Source: CAZMGY01 sp964565945 [NCBI: uncultured bacterium] (GTDB lineage: Bacteria; GCA-001730085). From it: a stretch of 64,000 nt of DNA. Under the pieces are notes generated by a model. It did not search any database and was not told the origin of the DNA. It was given only the letters and a program-made list of their open reading frames with translations. A program made the position numbers and the translations under genes. Below are positions 50,219-59,964 of the stretch, in pieces. The DNA lies in contig CAZMGY010000015.1 of assembly GCA_964565945.1 (NCBI GenBank), positions 1-64,000 on the forward strand, written 5' to 3'. Every line of letters starts with the position of its first letter. Within the stretch, counting starts at the first letter, position 1.

Positions 50219-51451
50219 TTAACCGCCAATCTCCGCCATTTTGAAAATAGGTAAGAACATCGCAATCACCAAAACACCGATAATCCCTCCCACAAACATC
50301 AAAATAAGCGGCTCAAATATCGACGCAAAACGATCCACAGCTTCAGCTACACGTTTATTATAATATTCGGATACCTTGTGTAACATATCCACCAAACGTC
50401 CTGATTCTTCACCCACACTGACCATTTGCACTAACATTAGGGGGAAAACAGGATATTTTTCGAGTTGCGACGAAATGGTTGACCCTTCCTTCACACGATC
50501 CCTCACATGGTCAATTAACGACTTCAAATAACGGTTACCCAGCGAGTCCCTCGCTAAAGTAAGTGCTTCTATCACTAAAACACCATTCCTCAACATCAAG
50601 TCCAAAGAGGAGGTAAAACTTACCATGGCCGAGCGCAATAACAAAACGCCGAGAAACGGAATTTTTAAAATAAAACGATCAAACTTAAATCGGTACTTGG
50701 GCATGCTCAGTAACTTTTTAACCACCCAATAAAAACCAATAACAGCAGCAACCATAAAAAAGAAATACCGTTGGGCAAATTCACTTAGATCCATCACAAA
50801 TAAAGTTAGTTTAGGTAAATCAATATCAAAGTCGGCAAAAATTCCCACAAAAGTGGGGATAATTTTAAGAAGAAACACCGCAATTGCAATAATACTAAAT
50901 ATCACAAGAATCACGGGATAGATTAATGCTTTCTTGATTTTTTGCCTTACCTCATCAGCTTTCTCCATATTTTCGGCAATACACATGGTCACTTCTGCAA
51001 GCTCACCACTTTGCTCTCCAATCAATACAATACTTCGAACATGTTTAGGGAAAAACTTCGGATATTTCGCCATGGATTCAGCTAAACTAGCTCCACCCGA
51101 AATATCAGCCTTCATCACATTGATCGCATTATAAAGAGGCTCACTGCCAATCTGCAACGCGACAATCTCTAAGACACGAATAATATCGATACTGGCATCC
51201 ATCAAAACAGAAACTTGATCAAAAAATAAACGGAGATCATCCAGCTTGGTCGACTTACGGCGCCGCACTTCTTCTCGGACACGATTAACGAGGGCTTGCT
51301 GGCTCTTTTTCTTGATCGAGGACTTAAGGTTTAAAATCAGATACCCACGTCCCTGCAAAATACATACAGCTTCTGTTTCATCATGAGCCGTTACACTCCC
51401 CTCTTTCTTATCTCCACTAGGCGTACGTACCGTGTATTCAAAATCAGCCAC
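50219..51451 (-). CDS. pilC: Inner membrane platform protein PilC/GspF
   Basis: A 410-aa GspF-family polytopic protein with two T2SSF domains: FFDQVSVLMDASIDIIRVLEI ... GGASLAESMAKYPKFFPKHVRSIVLIGEQSGELAEV, and RSAMVSFTSSLDLMLRNGVLVIEALTLARDSLGN ... LVQMVSVGEESGRLVDML. Three membrane helices include VILVIFSIIAIAVFLLKIIPTFV. It anchors the ATPase and extracts pilin. It is 38 bp after pilB. Confidence 0.95.
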   Translation of the reverse strand: MADFEYTVRTPSGDKKEGSVTAHDETEAVCILQGRGYLILNLKSSIKKKSQQALVNRVREEVRRRKSTKLDDLRLFFDQVSVLMDASIDIIRVLEIVALQIGSEPLYNAINVMKADISGGASLAESMAKYPKFFPKHVRSIVLIGEQSGELAEVTMCIAENMEKADEVRQKIKKALIYPVILVIFSIIAIAVFLLKIIPTFVGIFADFDIDLPKLTLFVMDLSEFAQRYFFFMVAAVIGFYWVVKKLLSMPKYRFKFDRFILKIPFLGVLLLRSAMVSFTSSLDLMLRNGVLVIEALTLARDSLGNRYLKSLIDHVRDRVKEGSTISSQLEKYPVFPLMLVQMVSVGEESGRLVDMLHKVSEYYNKRVAEAVDRFASIFEPLILMFVGGIIGVLVIAMFLPIFKMAEIGG

Positions 51452-51489
51452 AACAACTAAGTCCTTCTATCATCCCAAAAACGTCCCGA

Positions 51490-53160
51490 TTAACCAGCAA
51501 CAGCCAATATTTCTTCCAAGCTTGTAATGCCAAGTTTGGCTTTTTCAAGACCCGCTATTCTCAGCTCAATCATTCCAGCCTCTAAAGCATACTTTTTAAG
51601 AACAGGTGTCAATTCACCTTTGGATATCATCGTATGCAAGGTGTCGTCTAGCACAAGTGTTTCATGAATCGGAACGCGACCACGATACCCCATTTGTTTA
51701 CAGTTGTCACACCCAACTGGCTTATAAAACGTTTGACCAAGTTCTATTTGCAAACGTTCGCGCAAACCCTCATCAGGAACAAACTCTTCCTTACACTCAT
51801 TGCATAGGCGACGAACTAAGCGTTGAGCCACAACAAGAACCAGCGACGACGCAATCAAGATCGGTTCAACACCCATATTCACCAAACGGTCCAAAGATTG
51901 AATCGCATTATTGGTGTGCAACGTGCTTAAAACAAAGTGGCCTGTTAACGCCGCTTGAATAGCCATACCAGCCGTTTCCCTATCCCGAATTTCCCCAAGC
52001 ATTATCACATCGGGATCCTGACGAAGAAAACTTCTTAGCCCCACCGCAAAATTGAGGCCAATTTCAGGACGCACATTCACCTGGTTAATCCCTTCGAGTT
52101 TGTATTCCACTGGATCTTCCAAGGTCACAAGGTTCCTGTTAACGTCATTGATATAATTTAAGCAGGCATAAAGCGTCGTCGTTTTACCACTTCCTGTAGG
52201 GCCTGTCACAAGCATAAGACCATAAGGTTTCAACAAAGCACTCTTGAAATCTTTCAGTGCATGATCACTAATATCTAAACCCTCTAACTCCAAAGGCAGA
52301 GTCCCCCTATCTAAAATCCGGATCACCACCTTTTCGCCATAAATAGTTGGGACAGTCGATACACGGAAGTCAATGTTGCGATTTTCAATATTCATTACAA
52401 TAGCCCCATCTTGCGACAAACGTTTTTCGGCAATATCAAGGTGGGCTAAAATTTTAATCCGAGACACAATGGCCAAGTAAAGCTCCCTGGGTGGAGCAGA
52501 AACCAAAACTAACTCCCCATCAATGCGATAACGAACCCGTATCATCCCTTTGGCTAAGGGTTCGAAATGAATATCACTCGCGCCCTCCGCAACAGCTTGT
52601 ATAATCAGCAAGTTCACAATACGAACAACCTGACCTTCCGATGCTTCCGACATAATCCGATCAAGACTAACTTCATTAGATTCGACACTTGATTGCAGGG
52701 CTTCCACACCATCTGACTTTTCAAAATAAGCCGTAATGGATTTTTCTAAAAGTCGTTTACCCACAATCACAAGAGAAATTTCGTGGGATGTCATCACCTT
52801 TAAGTTATCAATCAATAACAAATTTAAGGGATTCACAATAACGAGCTTAAGTACATTGCCCTTGCATGATAAGGGCATCACCATATTTTGTAACATAAAG
52901 TCTTGAGAGAAAAACTCTTCCCCCAAAACACTGCTATCTGGCTCTATCAATTCATCGGTCTTAACAATGCAAGGATAATTGAACTGCTTACTTAAGAATT
53001 TCACCAAGGTATCTTCGGTGATCGCACCCATATCGACCAAAGTTTCGCCAAGCAGTGCTCCACTCATGTTCTGCTCATCCAAGGCCTGTTCTAGTTGAAT
53101 CTCGTTAATCAGACCCTCACCAAGCAATAATTCGCCCAATTTCATTTTTGCTTCAAACAT
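51490..53160 (-). CDS. pilB: Pilus/T2SS assembly ATPase PilB/GspE
   Basis: A 556-aa extension ATPase. The N-terminal MshEN-type domain begins KLGELLLGEGLINEIQLEQALDEQ. The core has Walker A LMLVTGPTGSGKTTTLYACL, an Asp box (LVTLEDPVEYKLEGI), Walker B LRQDPDVIMLGEIRDRETA and a His box LTGHFVLSTLHTN. A zinc tetracysteine follows (LCNECKEEF ... CDNCKQMGYRGR). The Zn motif is typical of both PilB and GspE. No retraction ATPase (PilT) is in the window. Confidence 0.95.
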   Translation of the reverse strand: MFEAKMKLGELLLGEGLINEIQLEQALDEQNMSGALLGETLVDMGAITEDTLVKFLSKQFNYPCIVKTDELIEPDSSVLGEEFFSQDFMLQNMVMPLSCKGNVLKLVIVNPLNLLLIDNLKVMTSHEISLVIVGKRLLEKSITAYFEKSDGVEALQSSVESNEVSLDRIMSEASEGQVVRIVNLLIIQAVAEGASDIHFEPLAKGMIRVRYRIDGELVLVSAPPRELYLAIVSRIKILAHLDIAEKRLSQDGAIVMNIENRNIDFRVSTVPTIYGEKVVIRILDRGTLPLELEGLDISDHALKDFKSALLKPYGLMLVTGPTGSGKTTTLYACLNYINDVNRNLVTLEDPVEYKLEGINQVNVRPEIGLNFAVGLRSFLRQDPDVIMLGEIRDRETAGMAIQAALTGHFVLSTLHTNNAIQSLDRLVNMGVEPILIASSLVLVVAQRLVRRLCNECKEEFVPDEGLRERLQIELGQTFYKPVGCDNCKQMGYRGRVPIHETLVLDDTLHTMISKGELTPVLKKYALEAGMIELRIAGLEKAKLGITSLEEILAVAG

Positions 53161-53172
53161 GCAAACCTTTCG

Positions 53173-55185
53173 TTAAATTTTGGCATCGAGAATAGCCAAA
53201 CGTTCCCTCGCAGTATTCGTCCAAGGTGAATTAGGAGCCACTTTAAGCGCCTGTTGATAAGAAGCGCGGGCTTCATCATACATAGCCTTCATTTCATAAC
53301 ACAAGCCCAAGGTGGTAAACCCATAGGGATGATCTGGGACAAGTTCCACAGCACGACGTAACGATGAAATGGCCGCATCATATTGTTTTTTAATACGATA
53401 TAGGTTGCCTAAGTTATTGTAAGCTGCACCCGAATTAGGGTTCAACATAATGGAACGTTTAAACTGCTCAATCGCCAAATCATACTTTTGAACCTTAGCA
53501 TACGCCACACCCAAATTGCTATGTGCTTCTGGATCACCAGGATATTCTTTTACTTTAGCTTGGTACTGAGCAATCTTGTCGGACAATGATCGTTGATCCA
53601 TACGTTCTTTCATGCGCTCTGCGGCCACATGAGGCTCTTCTTTTTCGCGAACAAGCTTTTCTGCCCGCTGCGACTCTTTAAGTAAGTCCGAATAATCATC
53701 TTCATCTTCTGCTCTTTTCTGCAAGTAAAGTAACGCGTCATCATCCAAAATATAAGGCGTAATAAACACAATAAGATCTGTTTCCGCCTTTTCTTTCGAC
53801 TTCCTAGAAAAGAACGTTCCCAGCAAAGGAATATCCCCCAAAATAGGGATTTTGCTTCCAAAGGTACTAAAATCCCTTTGAATCAAACCAGCAATAGAAA
53901 TTGTATCTCCTTGTTTGATTCTAATTTTTGTTAAAACGCTCCGTGTGGATGGATCAAATGCGCGATCTGGAAAAAGACGTGAAGGCGAGACCTCAGTTAC
54001 AGATGGCTGTAAAATCATCGTGACAAAATCATCCTCATTGATCTGAGGTGTCACCCGTAAAGTCACACCAACTGTCGTTCGTTCAACCGTCGTGGTCTGC
54101 TGATTCGTATCTTCATCGATAATCGTATCTTCATTGATCGCAGTTTCCGAGGTAATATCTACTACCGCAGGCTCATTGTCCAAAGTAATCACACGTGGTC
54201 GTGCAAGAAACTTACTCTTTCCACTGGTTTTAAGAGCGCGTAAAATAAAATTAAACTGTCCCGCAGTCAACTGTCCAAAAGTGGTCTCACTCAAACGGTC
54301 CGCATTCCCTTCTTCACTATTAATACGTTTAGAAATAAGCCCCAATAAGTTACTGTTAAAGGGAAAGACTTGCCCATCAACCTTCGGAGGACGATAGGCC
54401 AAACTAAACAACTGTTTCGGCTCAGACGGATTACCATACGCCGTTCCCAGAACCTTATTCAAGGTATCTTGCAACTCAACAATTTCCGCCTTGATCAAGA
54501 CTTGGCGTGTTTTTTTATCAAGCTCTTCAATGATTTTATCGATACGTTTGATACGGTCAGGATAATCGGTCACAATCAAGGAGTTGGTGCGTACATCAAT
54601 ACTCAAAATACCTTCCTCAGACAGCACAGCCACAACAGCATTGATCACACCTTCAGTTGCGTCAGTATCTCCCGATGAGAAAATCGAGATATCATCGGCT
54701 CCCCCTTCACTGCCCTTACTTCCCAAAGATCCACTTCGCTGAATCCTTGCGCCACTGGCTAATTTCAAACGCTTCACCCGGGCATAACTCAGTCGATAAA
54801 TCTTGGTCACACGCAAGTCGCGCATGCCCATTTGAGAAGTACTGACTCTCAAAACCGTGGTACCTTCAATTGGATAAAAACCCAAACCATTCGCCTCGGC
54901 AATCGACTTCAAAGCCTGCCTAACAGTCACTTTTTCCAAAAACAAAGATATGAGCTGTTCAGCAACTTCACCATCAATTACAAAGTTAACACTAGTTTGC
55001 TGGGTAAAAATTTTAAGCACATCCTTAAGGTTAGCTTCAACAAAGTCGACAGATATTTTTTTATCTAAATTATCAATGTGAACTAAATCTTCACTAGGCG
55101 GCTTCACTTCAAGCGCAGACAAAGACACTGCCTTCACTAACACCACTGCAAAAAAGAATGGCAAACATTTTAAGAATACTCGCAT
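53173..55185 (-). CDS. pilQ: Secretin (PilQ/GspD type) with C-terminal TPR domain
   Basis: A 670-aa outer membrane secretin, from ATG 55185 behind AGGGGGGC. Signal peptide (FLKCLPFFFAVVLVKAVSLSA), STN/N0 domain (ISVDFVEANLKDVLKIFTQQTSVNF), N1-type domain (RTNSLIVTDYPDRIKRIDKIIEELD), then the secretin channel (VGVTLRVTPQINEDDFVTMILQPSVTEVSP ... ISIAGLIQRDFSTFGSKIPILGDIPLLGTFF ... ETDLIVFITPYIL). After that come a coiled linker and three TPR units (AHSNLGVAYAKVQKYDLAIEQF ...) to the end. The secretin-TPR fusion is unusual. Genes pilP and pilB flank it. Confidence 0.93.
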   Translation of the reverse strand: MRVFLKCLPFFFAVVLVKAVSLSALEVKPPSEDLVHIDNLDKKISVDFVEANLKDVLKIFTQQTSVNFVIDGEVAEQLISLFLEKVTVRQALKSIAEANGLGFYPIEGTTVLRVSTSQMGMRDLRVTKIYRLSYARVKRLKLASGARIQRSGSLGSKGSEGGADDISIFSSGDTDATEGVINAVVAVLSEEGILSIDVRTNSLIVTDYPDRIKRIDKIIEELDKKTRQVLIKAEIVELQDTLNKVLGTAYGNPSEPKQLFSLAYRPPKVDGQVFPFNSNLLGLISKRINSEEGNADRLSETTFGQLTAGQFNFILRALKTSGKSKFLARPRVITLDNEPAVVDITSETAINEDTIIDEDTNQQTTTVERTTVGVTLRVTPQINEDDFVTMILQPSVTEVSPSRLFPDRAFDPSTRSVLTKIRIKQGDTISIAGLIQRDFSTFGSKIPILGDIPLLGTFFSRKSKEKAETDLIVFITPYILDDDALLYLQKRAEDEDDYSDLLKESQRAEKLVREKEEPHVAAERMKERMDQRSLSDKIAQYQAKVKEYPGDPEAHSNLGVAYAKVQKYDLAIEQFKRSIMLNPNSGAAYNNLGNLYRIKKQYDAAISSLRRAVELVPDHPYGFTTLGLCYEMKAMYDEARASYQQALKVAPNSPWTNTARERLAILDAKI

Positions 55186-55210
55186 AAAGTTGCCCCCCCT
55201 AAGCCACACG

Positions 55211-55918
55211 TTATTCATGAACAATCATATTCATCACCATAGGACCTACAGGTTCATCTTGTCCAAAAACTCCCTGCACCCCCCCACCTCCAGGAATCCC
55301 CCCCAGCACAGGCACACCAGCAGGTGGTCCTTCGCCAAGCCCTACTTGGCCCCAATCATCATCTAACTTCCTGGTTGTTACCCTCATCATAGGAACAAGC
55401 ACCTCGACCAGTTGCTCTTTGTATCGTATAGTCACTGACTGAATTTCAACCTTTGCCAACTCACTGTTCTCATCAATTTTATCACCAATTCGATACACTT
55501 TGCCATTAATAATTGCCTGCTTCCAGTCGTCGCCCACAACAACCCCTTGCAACAAATACTCAGGAGGCGTATCTTGTTCTTCATCAAAGCCTCCTTCATC
55601 CAAAACAGCCAAAGGATCTAGGGCAAGATCCTCCATAACAGGCTCGTCCATCGCAACCTCCTCTAAATCTTCCACTTTGACAACCTGTTGCGTCATTAAA
55701 CGACGTTCTTCTTCTCTCCTTTTGATTTCGGCTTCACGGCGAACCCTTTCTTCCTCCCAACGCCTTGCTTCTTCCTCAGCCCGACGTTTGGCTTCTTTGT
55801 TGATAAAATTCTCATAAGCGACACGATGAAAGTACGACACGAAACCATTGCTCTCGGCAGACAGGGAACTCAGCGGCCATATCAAAACGACTATTATCAG
55901 AATAACTTTATTCATCAC
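55211..55918 (-). CDS. pilP: PilP/GspC-like protein with long charged linker
   Basis: A 235-aa secreted protein with a signal peptide (ILIIVVLIWPLSSLSAES), then a roughly 50-residue highly charged helix (INKEAKRRAEEEARRWEEE...), an acidic stretch and an HR-like domain near residue 120 (YLLQGVVVGDDWKQAIINGKVYRIGDKIDENSELAKVEIQSVTIRY). The tail is Gly/Pro-rich. The HR domain links the inner membrane complex to the secretin in PilP and GspC. Its place, just before the secretin gene, agrees. Confidence 0.72.
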   Translation of the reverse strand: MMNKVILIIVVLIWPLSSLSAESNGFVSYFHRVAYENFINKEAKRRAEEEARRWEEERVRREAEIKRREEERRLMTQQVVKVEDLEEVAMDEPVMEDLALDPLAVLDEGGFDEEQDTPPEYLLQGVVVGDDWKQAIINGKVYRIGDKIDENSELAKVEIQSVTIRYKEQLVEVLVPMMRVTTRKLDDDWGQVGLGEGPPAGVPVLGGIPGGGGVQGVFGQDEPVGPMVMNMIVHE

Positions 55919-55924
55919 ACTCTC

Positions 55925-56485
55925 TCAGTTTTTCGAAAAAAGGATCACGGCCATATTAACATTTAGTAATGGATCTTTAAATTTTTCAGTTGTGTCAATT
56001 TTTTCATCAGCATAATTAACTTCACAAAAATCAATGCAATTCAGCTTCTCGCCTTGTTCCAATGTTTGAAAAATCTTCATCATCTGCTCATAATGCGCAT
56101 GGTAACGCACCGAAAAACGTGAACTTTTGACCTTATAGCCCGTTTTGATATTACCTGGAACAATTTTAACCTCTGCAACTCCATGAGCACTCAATATCTT
56201 ATTAATGAGCGAAATAAAAAAGTTAACATCACTGGTGTCGTACAATTTCTTGTGAAGCTTCGGAAGAAGTTTTTTAAGATTTTTTACTTCTTCGGACAAC
56301 TTAAGTTTGGCAATAGTTTCATCAAATCGGATTTTCTTTTTGTCATAGCCCGATTTAATCACAAAAGCATAGCTAACATAAATAATAAGTATATATAAAA
56401 GGACAACAATTAAGCTCTCCTGAGTAAAATGCTTAAAAAATTGCCCAAGATTAAACTGGCGAATCTTATTAAGATCTAATTTCAT
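55925..56485 (-). CDS. pilO: PilO-like inner membrane alignment protein
   Basis: A 186-aa bitopic protein: a cytoplasmic start, one membrane helix (SLIVVLLYILIIYVSYAFVIKS), a coiled coil (KKIRFDETIAKLKLSEEVKNLKKLLPKLHKKL), and a ferredoxin-like domain (VPGNIKTGYKVKSSRFSVRYHAHYEQMMKIFQTLEQ). Order pilMN-pilO-pilP-pilQ fits. It is 6 bp from the PilMN gene and 6 bp from pilP. The assignment rests on architecture and synteny. Confidence 0.72.
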   Translation of the reverse strand: MKLDLNKIRQFNLGQFFKHFTQESLIVVLLYILIIYVSYAFVIKSGYDKKKIRFDETIAKLKLSEEVKNLKKLLPKLHKKLYDTSDVNFFISLINKILSAHGVAEVKIVPGNIKTGYKVKSSRFSVRYHAHYEQMMKIFQTLEQGEKLNCIDFCEVNYADEKIDTTEKFKDPLLNVNMAVILFSKN

Positions 56486-56491
56486 CGACGC

Positions 56492-58027
56492 TTAGGATCT
56501 CCTTTTATTGCTATTCATAACAATCGTAAAGCCAGTGTATTTCTGAGGAACCAAATTATAATTTCTTTGCGCAGTATCCTTCAATATCACTGCGGGCAAT
56601 TTTTTCCGATAATCTTTTAAATCTTCGATGGACTTTTTCACCTTATTGATCAAAAGAATATCTTCAACGGAATCTCCAGTGTAAACGGCGCCATGAAGCT
56701 CCAAGTTCTTTTTATTATTCCTATCTCTAAAAAAACGAAATTTCTCCACCCATATTTTCTCTTGCTCAACAAAAGGAGTTAGGATCTGATTCATCAAATC
56801 TCCCATATAAATTCTACGATACTCAAAAGGTCGCAAGAATTTTTTTAGCAAAGCCACTTCTTTCTTTTGTTTTTTTAAATCATCCAAACTTAAGTAACCT
56901 AATGACCCTATCTGCTCGGTCCTTTGTTTGATCTTTTTATCGAGTTTGCGACCTTTTAAGTAGAAATTCCCTAAAATTAAACCCAAAATAATTGCCATCA
57001 AAACTCCACCACGCACAGCCATCAAACCTACAGGAAAGGGCTGAAACACTCTTCCACCCATCGCAGAGGTATCTTTAAGCAAATTCACATCAATACGAGG
57101 CCAAAAAATTTCGGCCAAAGCGGCTCCTAAACTAACACCATCTGTGGCTTCGATATCAAGGGCCTCAGAAAAATTAGCCCCACGAACAGACGCAGCAAAA
57201 TTTTCTTCAAAAAAATCATCCCACTTGTACAAAGATATGCCATCTAACAGAATAACATTCTGAATAGGAACATTTGACAAAGCACTATTAAAAAGCTTAA
57301 CACTTAGAAAAACTTCATTAAAAAATTTTTCATCCACATCATTTTCCGAACTGACCACAGAAATGTCCCGTGCCACAACTGGAGATCCCTTATAGACAAG
57401 AAGCATATCGGCCAAGCAACGAATCCTCTCACGACCAAAAAACTTCTTTTTCACAGACATAATCAAGGTTGGTTGATCTTCGTCAATTAAATTGCTATGA
57501 AGACACGCCCTCACCATAGATAAAAACACAGAGCCAAGCTTGAAACACGAAATGCCTGCTAAGTTCAAGATAGAAATATAACGCGAGATCGTGGCAGGTT
57601 TCGCGCAAACAAATAAGATATCCATTTCTTCAGTTTCTTCGTCGGGATTAAGAACCACAAAATCAATGCTAATTTCTTCAATGCGAAAAGGAACATACTT
57701 CTGCCCTTCAAAGCGAACAGCCTGAAACCACTCCTTTTTAGAATGTAGGCGAGGCATCGAAAAGGTTCTCACCACCACATCCTGAGTCGGTAAATTTAAA
57801 ATAACATTGTTGCGAGGAATCTTGTTCTCGGTGAACAGATCTTCAAGAGCATTGCGAATAATTTCATTTTGGTCGACAACATCAATATCTTGAATTGCAA
57901 TCTTCCGCTGCACAACTTTTTCAATCACCGTGTTGCGCATATCTTTTTTGGCAATAGCAACTTCGACAAAATCTCGATTAATATAAAGACCAACAAACTT
58001 CTTTGGTATCAAAAAGTTCAGGTCCAT
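56492..58027 (-). CDS. PilM-PilN fusion
   Basis: A 511-aa protein that joins PilM (actin-like, cytoplasmic, residues 1-330) to PilN. PilM text: FVGLYINRDFVEVAIAKKD, NNVILNLPTQDVVVRTFSMPRLHSKKEWFQAVRFEGQKYVPFRIEEISIDF and SLGAALAEIFWPRIDVNLL. A membrane helix (GVLMAIILGLILGNFYLKG, about 345-363) and a PilN periplasmic part follow. M and N are usually separate genes in type IV pili, while GspL of T2SS combines them, so the fusion is GspL-like. I start at ATG 58027; GGGGA lies 8 nt upstream. Confidence 0.8.
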   Translation of the reverse strand: MDLNFLIPKKFVGLYINRDFVEVAIAKKDMRNTVIEKVVQRKIAIQDIDVVDQNEIIRNALEDLFTENKIPRNNVILNLPTQDVVVRTFSMPRLHSKKEWFQAVRFEGQKYVPFRIEEISIDFVVLNPDEETEEMDILFVCAKPATISRYISILNLAGISCFKLGSVFLSMVRACLHSNLIDEDQPTLIMSVKKKFFGRERIRCLADMLLVYKGSPVVARDISVVSSENDVDEKFFNEVFLSVKLFNSALSNVPIQNVILLDGISLYKWDDFFEENFAASVRGANFSEALDIEATDGVSLGAALAEIFWPRIDVNLLKDTSAMGGRVFQPFPVGLMAVRGGVLMAIILGLILGNFYLKGRKLDKKIKQRTEQIGSLGYLSLDDLKKQKKEVALLKKFLRPFEYRRIYMGDLMNQILTPFVEQEKIWVEKFRFFRDRNNKKNLELHGAVYTGDSVEDILLINKVKKSIEDLKDYRKKLPAVILKDTAQRNYNLVPQKYTGFTIVMNSNKRRS

Positions 58028-58067
58028 ACCCATATCCCCAAATTACACACACTTTATGGCATCTACT

Positions 58068-58102
58068 AAAAAAGACCTTGTCCACACTGCAAGGCCCTTT
58101 TT
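58068..58102 (-). terminator. Intrinsic terminator of the tpsB operon
   Basis: On the minus strand AAAAAGG-GCCTTG, loop CAGTGTGGA, then CAAGGT-CTTTTTT: a stem of about 12 bp with one bulge followed by a T run. It lies 28 nt after the tpsB stop and before the pilMN gene, separating two transcription units. Confidence 0.75.
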
Positions 58103-58130
58103 GAACTTATAGATATCCTGACAACTACCT

Positions 58131-59888
58131 TTAGAATAATTCCGTTTGGATCGAAAAGTGAACCTTAGAATCTTCAAATTTTCTATCTGCTTCATCGATA
58201 GGAAACCCTACTTCCAAACGTGCATACATGTTTTTATAGAGTTTAAAGCGCAAACCAACACCCACACTTTTGAACTCATCTCTTTGAAATTCATTCAGTT
58301 GCTGCTCATTAGTATGACCAATACCATAATCCACAAATCCCATCAATTGTACACTTTCTTTCAAAGTACGATCGGCAAAAGGAATCTTAGCATTAGGAAA
58401 CAATGGAGTTGGCGTATAAAGTTCCAAAGACACATGTCCACCAGTATCCCCACGGAAAGTACTTTCTTCAAATCCACGAACTGCATTAAAACCATTCAAA
58501 GAGATTTGCTCAGCCGTAACCAAGTTATCAGGAGAGTACTGCGCATTACCTTTAACTCTAACAAAGGTGAAGTCCCATGGCAACCTGTAAGAGTAGTCAA
58601 ACGAAGCACGATATTTCTCAAAACCAGCCTCAGAACCTGTTCGAGAGAACTCGCGATGATCTTTGGCACCTGAGCCTAAGAAATCAGGAATACCCAAATC
58701 AACACCCACACGAGCCACCGCATGATCACGTGTTCCACGATGAACAAAATCAAACTCAGTCAAGAAAACCGTTATATCATCGTGAGCTGTTTGGGATCCA
58801 GGCGCACGCACTTTAGTGTCGGTAACACGCAATCCCAAACGTCCATTGATATCGGTTTTTTCACCACCCATAAGTTGACGCTGCAAGAAAACCATCGCGG
58901 TCTTAGATCTAGCCTCAATACCGAAGGGTTTATGCGTGCCTCCCACATCAACCTCAGAGTAGCTTGATACAATTCCCAGTTTTGTACGATGATCATTAAT
59001 AGGCACAAGGTACATGGTCGAAGCACCCCAAACACCCTTACCAACTATACCAGAAACAACAATCTGATCATCAAAACCAAACAGGTTGCTACGACGCCAA
59101 TTCAATGAATAACGCTCTTTACCTGTAAGCTCGGTTCCCATGCGGTTGAAGCCAATGCTAATACTCGACAAGGAATCTTCCTCAACATGCATAACAACAT
59201 CCGAAAACCCTTTTTCTTCGCCTGGCTTCAAGCTCACAGAAACAGTTCGATCGGGATGACTGTTAAGCTCACGGACAATCCCCTTAAGCAAAGTGTAATC
59301 CAAAATTTCACCTTGAAGGCGCTTCTCGATATCTACCCTAAAGATGTTTTCACCAAAACGTTCGTTACCAACAACAATCACATCACCAACTTTACCTTCC
59401 ACAACAAGTATCTCAACATACCCTTCTGTGATATCTTGCTCGGGAATATAGGCATGTGATGTCACATAACCTTTATCGGCATAAAGGCCCGAAATCTCTT
59501 CGGCAATGCTATGTAACTGATCTAGCGTAAGTTCTTGCCCCTCATAACTCATAGTAATCGCCAAGACTTTTTCGTAATTGATAGACTCAACACCCGTTAC
59601 AGAAATCTTATTAACCATAACTTTGTAGCCTTTATCAATAGGCGAGACTTCTTCTTCCATCACCATCTTTTCCGATACCTCAACACCCTCGCCTTCAAAG
59701 GCAACTTCGGGCTCATCGATTTCGGTTCCAGTATAGTCACTTTCGATAAATTCAATTGTTTGATCAATATCATCTGAAGCAATTGAAATCTCTTGTCCAC
59801 CCACTTCAAGATTATCCGCCATAGCGGATGTAACAAACGACATCATAATGCCCAACACAACAACGGAATATACGGCACGTCTCATCAT
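58131..59888 (-). CDS. TpsB/ShlB-FhaC-type two-partner secretion outer membrane transporter
   Basis: A 585-aa Omp85-superfamily barrel. Start at ATG 59888 behind AAGGAAGGG; signal peptide VVLGIMMSFVTSAMA. An acidic spacer follows, then POTRA-type domains (YKVMVNKISVTGVESINYEKVLAI ... YADKGYVTSHAYIPEQDITEGYVEILVVEGKVGDVIVVGNERFG) and the ShlB barrel (SIGFNRMGTELTGKERYSLNWRRSNLFGFDDQI). The lid-lock VRGFEE motif is present near residue 475, and the last residue is Phe, as in outer membrane proteins. No TpsA-type haemagglutinin substrate is next to it. It sits behind duplicated promoters. Confidence 0.88.
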   Translation of the reverse strand: MMRRAVYSVVVLGIMMSFVTSAMADNLEVGGQEISIASDDIDQTIEFIESDYTGTEIDEPEVAFEGEGVEVSEKMVMEEEVSPIDKGYKVMVNKISVTGVESINYEKVLAITMSYEGQELTLDQLHSIAEEISGLYADKGYVTSHAYIPEQDITEGYVEILVVEGKVGDVIVVGNERFGENIFRVDIEKRLQGEILDYTLLKGIVRELNSHPDRTVSVSLKPGEEKGFSDVVMHVEEDSLSSISIGFNRMGTELTGKERYSLNWRRSNLFGFDDQIVVSGIVGKGVWGASTMYLVPINDHRTKLGIVSSYSEVDVGGTHKPFGIEARSKTAMVFLQRQLMGGEKTDINGRLGLRVTDTKVRAPGSQTAHDDITVFLTEFDFVHRGTRDHAVARVGVDLGIPDFLGSGAKDHREFSRTGSEAGFEKYRASFDYSYRLPWDFTFVRVKGNAQYSPDNLVTAEQISLNGFNAVRGFEESTFRGDTGGHVSLELYTPTPLFPNAKIPFADRTLKESVQLMGFVDYGIGHTNEQQLNEFQRDEFKSVGVGLRFKLYKNMYARLEVGFPIDEADRKFEDSKVHFSIQTELF

Positions 59889-59964
59889 CAACAAACCCTT
59901 CCTTGACATACTTTTTTTAAAGATTGACACACACACATAAAAACACCCTCTCGTTACGAAGTGC

